Below, one piece after another: positions 5,196-6,230 of a DNA stretch of 6,230 nucleotides. The stretch is from Klebsiella pneumoniae (GTDB taxonomy: Bacteria > Pseudomonadota > Gammaproteobacteria > Pseudomonadales > Azotimanducaceae): NCBI GenBank assembly GCA_945878745.1, contig CAMDVY010000188.1, positions 1 to 6,230 of the forward strand, given 5' to 3'. A program made the translations under genes and the position numbers. The notes under the pieces are model-generated. The model saw nothing but the letters and a program-made list of their open reading frames with translations, had not been told where the DNA came from and did not search any database. Positions within the stretch are counted from its first letter, which is position 1. Every line of letters starts with the position of its first letter.

Positions 5196-6230
5196 TCAGC
5201 GGGACGCGGTGGCTGCCGATGGCGCCAGTTTCAGGACCAGCGTCGGATGTTTGCCTGGCGACGTCAGTGCGTTTTCGACCACGAGGGGGAGTGTCACGTT
5301 CGGTGTGCGCTTTCCTGGGCGAAGGGTGATTGTCGTACTGGCGTGCGCCGGTATCCGCAAACGCACGTCGTGTTCGACGATGGTCATGCCGCTGTCGTTG
5401 CGCAGTTCGAAATCCGCGTCAGACCGGTTGGTGAGTGTCACGGCCAGTGTGTCGCTGCCCTCCACCCAGCGCACCTCGGTTGCCGAAACCGAAGCCGCCA
5501 GCAGCGGTAGTAGTTCCGCCTCCCGGCCGATTAGCAGGTTTCTGAACCAGACGACGGTGCGGTTTGCGAACAGGGCTTCTCGGATGCCGTCAGCGCTGCG
5601 TGTTTTTGCCATCACCAGAGTCACCGGACGGTGTGCGCCCTCGGACGGCGGGTAGTCCCAATCGATCAGATCGTGAACATCGGACACACCGATCAGTGCC
5701 AGATCGCTGGCGAGTGCAATTTCCAGGGCTTCCGCCGAGAAAGTATCTCCATTGGCGATCTCGATGCCATGGATCTGTTCGCGGGCAATGAGCCCACGGT
5801 GCAGGTCGGTGAGCTCGGCCTTGCCTGACGGACGCTGGCGTGTCCAGTAAGGGTGGTTGATGAACACGAAGGCCTTTTGCGAATTCGCAGCGGCGAGCGC
5901 TGATTCGGCGGGCCACTGCCCGGCTGCCTGGTAATACGCGTCGGTCTGGCTGGGATCGACGGGTGGCTGTTCGACCTGGAAAAGGCTGTTCGCATCGTTG
6001 ATGAAGACAGCGTTGATGTGGCCCGGTTTCAATCCAGCAGTCATTGCTGCTCCGACCGGAGCCATCGACTTTCTAAGCACTAACGGCTGGTGTTCATCTA
6101 AAAAAGCATTGACCAAATCAGCGTCAAAATTTAGGACGAGGTTGTTTACTATCGTTTGGCTAGGATCGAGAACCACCTCCTGTATCGCTCCTATTGCTGA
6201 AATTTCAGCAATCCGGCAGACCTTGCCGTT
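5196..6230 (-). CDS. PHP-domain metal-dependent phosphoesterase, C-terminal part; 5' end beyond window
   Basis: The frame is open from the right edge to TGA at 5198-5196, giving 344 visible residues. The first in-window start codon is GTG 6176, but 18 more codons lie upstream with no stop, so the gene is probably cut by the window edge. PHP signatures are clear in the middle: PGHINAVFINDAN (6026-5988), FVFINHPYWTRQ (5870-5835, with His at 5855), GIEIANG, and GVSDVHDLIDWDY (5690-5652), in which Asp (5681) and His (5675) should bind catalytic metals. HRPVTLVMA and WFRNLLIGR follow as in relatives. The last 110 or so residues look like a beta-rich extension. The family cleaves phosphoesters; the substrate here is unknown. 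Location cannot be told because the N-terminus is missing. The first 50 residues after GTG 6176 do not look like PHP sequence, and their codons differ from the rest (22 of 50 end in G/C, against 37 of the next 50). Confidence 0.8.
   Translation of the reverse strand, partial: NGKVCRIAEISAIGAIQEVVLDPSQTIVNNLVLNFDADLVNAFLDEHQPLVLRKSMAPVGAAMTAGLKPGHINAVFINDANSLFQVEQPPVDPSQTDAYYQAAGQWPAESALAAANSQKAFVFINHPYWTRQRPSGKAELTDLHRGLIAREQIHGIEIANGDTFSAEALEIALASDLALIGVSDVHDLIDWDYPPSEGAHRPVTLVMAKTRSADGIREALFANRTVVWFRNLLIGREAELLPLLAASVSATEVRWVEGSDTLAVTLTNRSDADFELRNDSGMTIVEHDVRLRIPAHASTTITLRPGKRTPNVTLPLVVENALTSPGKHPTLVLKLAPSAATASR
6193..6212. promoter_or_regulatory. Perfect 20-bp palindrome, possible operator
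   Basis: ATTGCTGAAATTTCAGCAAT reads the same on both strands with no spacer and no mismatch. Its size and AT-rich centre suit a dimeric regulator site. It lies inside the open frame of the PHP gene but in the AT-richer segment whose coding status is doubtful. The regulator is unknown. Confidence 0.4.

Noticed and set aside
5137..5655. 172-codon plus-strand ORF
   Set aside because: It is antisense to the PHP gene, which has clear family motifs in the opposite strand.
6016..6230. Plus-strand open frame to the right edge
   Set aside because: It mirrors the open minus frame; its start lies inside clear PHP coding sequence and the peptide lacks protein-like features. It shares IAEISAI with the minus frame only because of the palindrome.

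Overview
The window is 6.2 kb of fairly GC-rich bacterial DNA (about 64% GC in a 120-base stretch I counted). Gene density, SD-type start sites and protein style fit a proteobacterium, probably a gammaproteobacterium, but there is no marker gene and the taxonomy is inference only. It holds three complete genes and one clear gene cut by the right edge, separated by two unusually rich intergenic stretches.

Layout. 1-277: no convincing complete gene; one minus-strand frame stays open to the left edge and may be the start of a divergent gene. 278-2628: two GT-B (GT4-like) glycosyltransferase genes whose stop and start overlap by four bases (ATGA), so they form one operon and probably act one after the other on the same cell-surface glycan. 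2629-2969: spacer with a hairpin at the operon end, a tandem 9-mer, one copy of a diverged repeat, and a 48-codon ORF that ends exactly on the next start codon. 2970-4466: an exported PhoD-family alkaline phosphatase/phosphodiesterase. 4467-5195: a 729-base convergent spacer containing the second copy of the same repeat, small hairpins, and a nested inverted repeat. 5196-6230: on the minus strand, the C-terminal part of a PHP-domain metal-dependent phosphoesterase that runs off the right edge.

How it works together. The glycosyltransferases look like part of a polysaccharide or glycolipid locus. PhoD and the PHP protein are both predicted metal-dependent phosphoesterases, transcribed towards each other; nothing in the sequence ties them to the glycosyltransferases, and a joint pathway would be speculation.

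The points most worth a second look are: (1) a composition and codon-use break inside the PHP gene near 6025-6050, upstream of which the frame stays open but no longer reads as a PHP N-terminus; (2) a perfect 20-bp palindrome at 6193-6212 in that foreign-looking segment; (3) two roughly 155-160 bp repeats, aligned without gaps over 102 bases at 68% identity, on either side of the PhoD gene; (4) a nested inverted repeat at 5030-5095 whose arms pair fully only in minus-strand RNA. I did not find a CRISPR array, tRNA, rRNA, transposase or recognisable defence system.
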